64,000 nt of DNA from Diphasiastrum complanatum (lineage: Eukaryota > Streptophyta > Lycopodiopsida > Lycopodiales > Lycopodiaceae), in NCBI GenBank assembly GCA_029204225.1, contig CM055102.1, positions 30,415,632 to 30,479,631 of the forward strand, written 5' to 3'. Every line of letters begins with the position of its first letter. The stretch's first letter is position 1. The notes under the pieces were generated by a model that was given only the letters and a program-made list of their open reading frames with translations, made no database searches and was not told the origin of the DNA. Shown here piece after piece: positions 60,380-64,000 of this stretch. The translations under genes and the position numbers were made by a program.

Positions 60380-61486
60380 TTAACTGTACATATTGATAGA
60401 CATAAACAATCATCAAACATCAAGAAATTATCAAATGGTTAAATAGAATACAAAATTCTATTATATGATCGACTACATGTCGAACATTAAAAACAGTACG
60501 GAAACAGTCGTTCATGGAGCTCGAGATAGATTGAGTGCATCGTTATCACCGATATTGTTATGTGCTTTGCTTCCATCTAATTGTACACCTTGTGTCCATT
60601 CTAGATATAATCCAATTGTATTGTTGCATTTAGTTATAATGTCAATATGAAAGTGAGTCCTATTTATATCTTATGGAACTCCTAATGGAATCTTCTATAT
60701 CAGATTACCATCTGGCCATATGCTCATCTTAGCCGTCTATTTACATCAATGGTCTAGATGCATCTATATTTAGCCAATTAAGTACTTGACTTCTAAACTA
60801 CGTAAATGAATTTTAGCCTATTATTTTTTAGATTCACACTTGTGAGGCCATTACTGTGGAAAAGGGTGTGATCCCAAAGTTGGCACCCAAGTTTTTGCTC
60901 CTACATTGGTATGTGCATATTTTCACATTCTCCCTCAAATCTAGCCTAGATGCTCACTTAAATATCGATTTCTTTTTAGGTATTGGTCTATTTTATTTAT
61001 CTATATGCTTTTTGAGGGAGTTAATCCCTTGAGACATACCATATATTTGGTATTTTTGATTGTTGGATTTATCTCTTTTCTCCCTAAATCCCATAGTTCA
61101 TCTACGTTCATTCATGTTGCTACATACTTACTCACATTGTTGCAGAGCCTACAAAAATATACAAGAATTGCAAACATGTAGGTACCTACATGAGAGTCAA
61201 ACTATAGAAAGAGTATCGACTATCGACTATCGACTATCGACAGGTATTCAAATATTTACTTCAAACATTCAAACCTTTGTCACCCTCAACTCTAGCTAAT
61301 TTAACTTTGACTCAAATTGACAAATTATTGACTATCTATCCAATGTAAACAAAGCTAGTCACCTATACAAGCTAGCTTTAGCACAACTATTTCAACAACC
61401 ACGATCATCACATGTCTGGATAGTGATAGCCACATGTCTATGGAAATGACTGGTTTGATCCTCGTGACTTCAAAAGTAGGATCAAG
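60380..61486. other. Anonymous DNA with a short TATCGAC array
   Basis: No domain recognised. Four perfect TATCGAC units lie at 61214-61241. Confidence 0.6.
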
Positions 61487-62132
61487 TGTGAAAAATTGTC
61501 AACTAATTTGGTTTTTTAATTTGGCAATTTTGGAGGCAAAATGAAATCTCAGGTTAGAGATAGTTTCATATCTGTCAATAAGGGCCTAAATGGTGTTTGT
61601 ACTATTTTTGGCAAGTATATAAGAGGATGAGGTCGAGTTTAGACCCATTCTAATTGGCTAATTTTGGTACATTGCATCTAGACTATAATTTCTAGGTTTT
61701 TGGTTAAGTACCTAGAAGTTGCCATTTTAGGGCATACTTAGGGAAAGTGGCCAAATTTGATAGATATAAATAGCAATACTTGCATGGAGAACATATCATT
61801 GTATTCTCATTTTGTATGGAGAATTAATCTCTTGAGTTTCTATGTCCATCTCATGTGTTTATCTCTTGATATCTTGATTTTCTCTGTGTAGAATGTTGAT
61901 TTTATGGTTGATATAGGTTCCACACATGTGAAGGACAGATTGCTGCTGCTTTTGTAAGGAAAGGGACAATACCATACTGTATTTTCATGTTCATGATCAG
62001 ATCTTAGTGATTTATGCAATTTTACCATGCTAATCCTGATGAACCTATCTTGTAACTAGATCTAGATGTGCATACCAAATTGGCCCAAGATCTAAGATCC
62101 ATTAGTTGTGTTTTGGATATGTAATTTTTATA
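61487..62132 (+). repeat. 5' LTR of right-edge copia (3' end approximate)
   Basis: It starts TGTGAAAAATTGTCA and contains TATAAATA at 61765-61772 and a CCACACATGTGAAGG motif at about 61920. The end is set by the primer site; the true end may be up to 20 bp earlier because no terminal CA is seen. Confidence 0.65.
61765..61772 (+). promoter_or_regulatory. LTR TATA box
   Basis: TATAAATA within the LTR, about 370 bp before the primer site, in the position of a U3 promoter. Confidence 0.5.
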
Positions 62133-62144
62133 TGGTATCAGAGC
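62133..62144 (+). other. Primer binding site, initiator-Met tRNA type
   Basis: TGGTATCAGAGC, identical to the site at 3400, directly after the LTR. Confidence 0.9.
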
Positions 62145-62717
62145 AGCTTGTAGGCAAAATTTAGTGTTTATGCCAAATCTAGAGGTGGATTTGAGGGCGC
62201 CATAAATTCTATGTGGATTTAGACATTGCTAGATCAAATCTTGCATTTTCAAGTATGGAAAGTGGATCTTTGTGGTCCAATCATCATTTTAAGTCAAATC
62301 ACTTGTGGATGATGATTTTTGAAACCACTTTGGAATCTAGAGACAAAAATTGCTCATGATTGTGGATGGTACATTCTATTAGAAAAGATATCTAGATTCT
62401 AGCTTTTGCAAGGATTTTGCTTGTTGCATTTCTGGTGAAACCCTAAATTTGATAAGATTTGATGATTTTCAGGTTTCTGGAATTTCCAAGAGTGTGTTTC
62501 AATCTTAGATGTAGGAAAAATTTCATCATATTATATTTAGATCTACTGTAATCAAGAAATCAAGATTGTAGTTGCTAGGATTTGCTAGAAAGAGAAAAAG
62601 GAGAGACTATATTGTTTCCAAATCTTTGTGATTTCTTCTTAAGTTTCATTTGTTGATTTTAAGGGAGTTCTTAGTGCATTGGAGTAGGTTTGAAGGGATG
62701 ATCAAGATCATTGCAAC

Positions 62718-63503
62718 ATGGCAACTTCAAGTGGCTTCATGTTGGAAGGCAATGATAGGCTTATCTGAATCAACTATTCTACTTGGAAGATAAGGATGGA
62801 ATCCTTATTGGAGATGAATGAGTTGATGGATATTGTTGTAGGTGTGGAGGAGAGACCTTTGGGACCACAAGATCAATTGAGGTATGACAAGAGGGCAAAG
62901 AAATCTCTACATGTGATCAAGATGAATGTGACTAATGAACTTCTCAAGGAAGCTGGTAAGTGCACAACATCAAAGGAGGCTTGGGATTTCTTAAAGAAGC
63001 TTTACGAGTCCAAGTCTACATCTAGGGTTCTAACCTTAAGAAGAAAAATCTTTTCAAGTATGCAAAATAAGGATGAAGGCGCTCATGCTTTTGTTTTGAG
63101 GGTTAAGGCATTCAATGATGAGTTAGCATGTATTGATGAAAGCATTAAGAAAGTAGAACTTGTTCAAGTTGTTCTTAATGGCTTGTTGGATGATCATGCT
63201 AATCTTGTTCAAAGTTTCTCTATTCAAAAGACTTTGCCAAGTATGGTGGATTTGCAAAAGAATTTGGTGAATGAGGAGTTTAGGCTTCTGGCAAGAGGAG
63301 GTGCATCTTCCACATCTCAAGTTGATGGACAGGCGGCCATGTTCATCAAAGGCAAATTCAAGGGAAAAGGCAAAGGCAAAGGCAAATGGTCAAACGGTCA
63401 AGATCAAGGTGATCCTTCTACTTTTGTTGGCAAGAAGAAAGATAGATCTAAGCTAAAATGTTGCTATTGTAGAGTCAAAGGACATTTTTCTAGTGATTGC
63501 TGA
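62718..63503 (+). pseudogene. Copia gag (UBN2 type), right-edge element
   Basis: It starts MATSSGFMLEGNDRLI, then an in-frame TGA (62766). After this come INYSTWKIRMESLLEMNELM, the UBN2 domain (SKEAWDFLKKLYESKSTSRV, FVLRVKAFNDELACIDESIK), a KGKGKGKGK basic run, and a CCYCRVKGHFSSDC knuckle (CX2CX4HX4C complete). A second TGA is at 63501. Frame is kept throughout; only TGA codons break it. Gag would package the element RNA. Confidence 0.9.
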
Positions 63504-64000
63504 ATCAAGAAGAAGAGAGATCAAGGTGAGAAGCAAACCAACCTAACTATTGATAAAGATGGTGTTGATGAGCAGTTGTCAAATGATGCTTTTCTTATGT
63601 CATGATGCTTGTTGGCTAATGATGGAGACATTGTTTTATGGAGGATTGATAGCGGAGCTACAAAACATATGACATTTCATGAGGAGTATTATTCATGTTG
63701 GATGGTTTTTGAAGGTGACAAGAAAGTTATCTACACGACCAATGATGGTGAGTGTGCAATCAAAGGGATTGGCACAATTCTTATTTTCCTCTCTACTAAT
63801 AGGAGTGTGAATTTGAAAGATTTTTTGTTCATTCCATCTATTACTAAGTCAAATGCTTGACAAGGGATTCAAAGTGGAGTTTGTTGGTGATGCTTGTTTG
63901 ATCAAGAAAGAGGATAAATTGATTGCAAAAGAGAAGAGACAAGGTAAATTGTTCAAACTTGATGCTTGTGTTGTTTCTAACCAAATTGGATGTATGGCAA
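63504..64000 (+). pseudogene. Copia protease and linker (partial)
   Basis: The same frame continues past a TGA at 63603 to WRIDSGATKHMTF (about 63640), the DSGA active site of copia aspartic protease. The frame shifts near 63850 and continues as LDKGFKVEFVGDACLIKKED and on to the edge. Integrase lies beyond the window. Confidence 0.88.

Larger units (their letters stand above)
61487..64000 (+). mobile_element. Ty1/copia element, 5' part (runs off the window)
   Basis: LTR, primer site, gag and start of protease are in the correct order, with few disablements. It is the best-preserved LTR element here, cut by the window end before integrase. Internal stops in gag/protease are all TGA, and one frameshift lies near 63850. 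Confidence 0.9.

Overview
The window is nuclear DNA of a land plant with a large, repeat-rich genome. Supporting signs are GT-AG introns of up to 7.7 kb, layers of decayed Ty1/copia and Ty3/gypsy elements with plant-type primer binding sites, non-LTR elements, a hAT transposase relic, and low overall GC. A relic of a DNA-PKcs-type kinase, a family not found in model flowering plants as far as I know, together with the very long introns, makes me lean to a fern, lycophyte or gymnosperm. That placement is an inference.

Only one gene looks functional. It is a nuclear peptidyl-tRNA hydrolase (Pth) on the minus strand, which I assembled from eight exons at 36659 to 14421. All seven introns are GT-AG, the phases are consistent, and the exons sum to 783 bp (260 codons plus stop). 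The protein has an N-terminal presequence and the expected catalytic residues. Its introns have been filled by other elements. Intron 2 holds copia and gypsy relics. Intron 5 holds two non-LTR retrotransposons bounded on both sides by (CT)n tracts. Intron 6 holds a hAT transposase relic, the DNA-PKcs-like pseudogene and a copia gag scrap. Intron 7 holds a foldback element built of ACCGT motifs with a minisatellite core, and several local duplications.

Layout. 1-600: copia integrase relic (-). 630-3080: gypsy gag relic A (+). 3133-7955: an LTR and primer site followed by 4.5 kb of AT-rich non-coding DNA, ending at a gypsy primer site on the minus strand. 8.0-14.4 kb: mostly anonymous. 14.4-36.7 kb: the Pth gene. 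37-40.8 kb: a CT microsatellite and a copia relic (-). 40.8-54.9 kb: nested copia and gypsy elements. These include a minus-strand copia split in its RT by a 6.9 kb block, gypsy copy B carrying an 816 bp insertion with a 5 bp target duplication, and a long plus-strand copia pol. 55-58.5 kb: gypsy pol (+). 58.9-59.9 kb: two 25 bp minisatellites. 59.9-60.4 kb: an unidentified 152-codon ORF. 61.5-64.0 kb: the 5' part of a better-preserved copia element that runs off the right edge.

Apart from Pth, every coding stretch is a mobile-element relic, a pseudogene or unidentified. No tRNA, rRNA, CRISPR array or prokaryote-type operon was seen.
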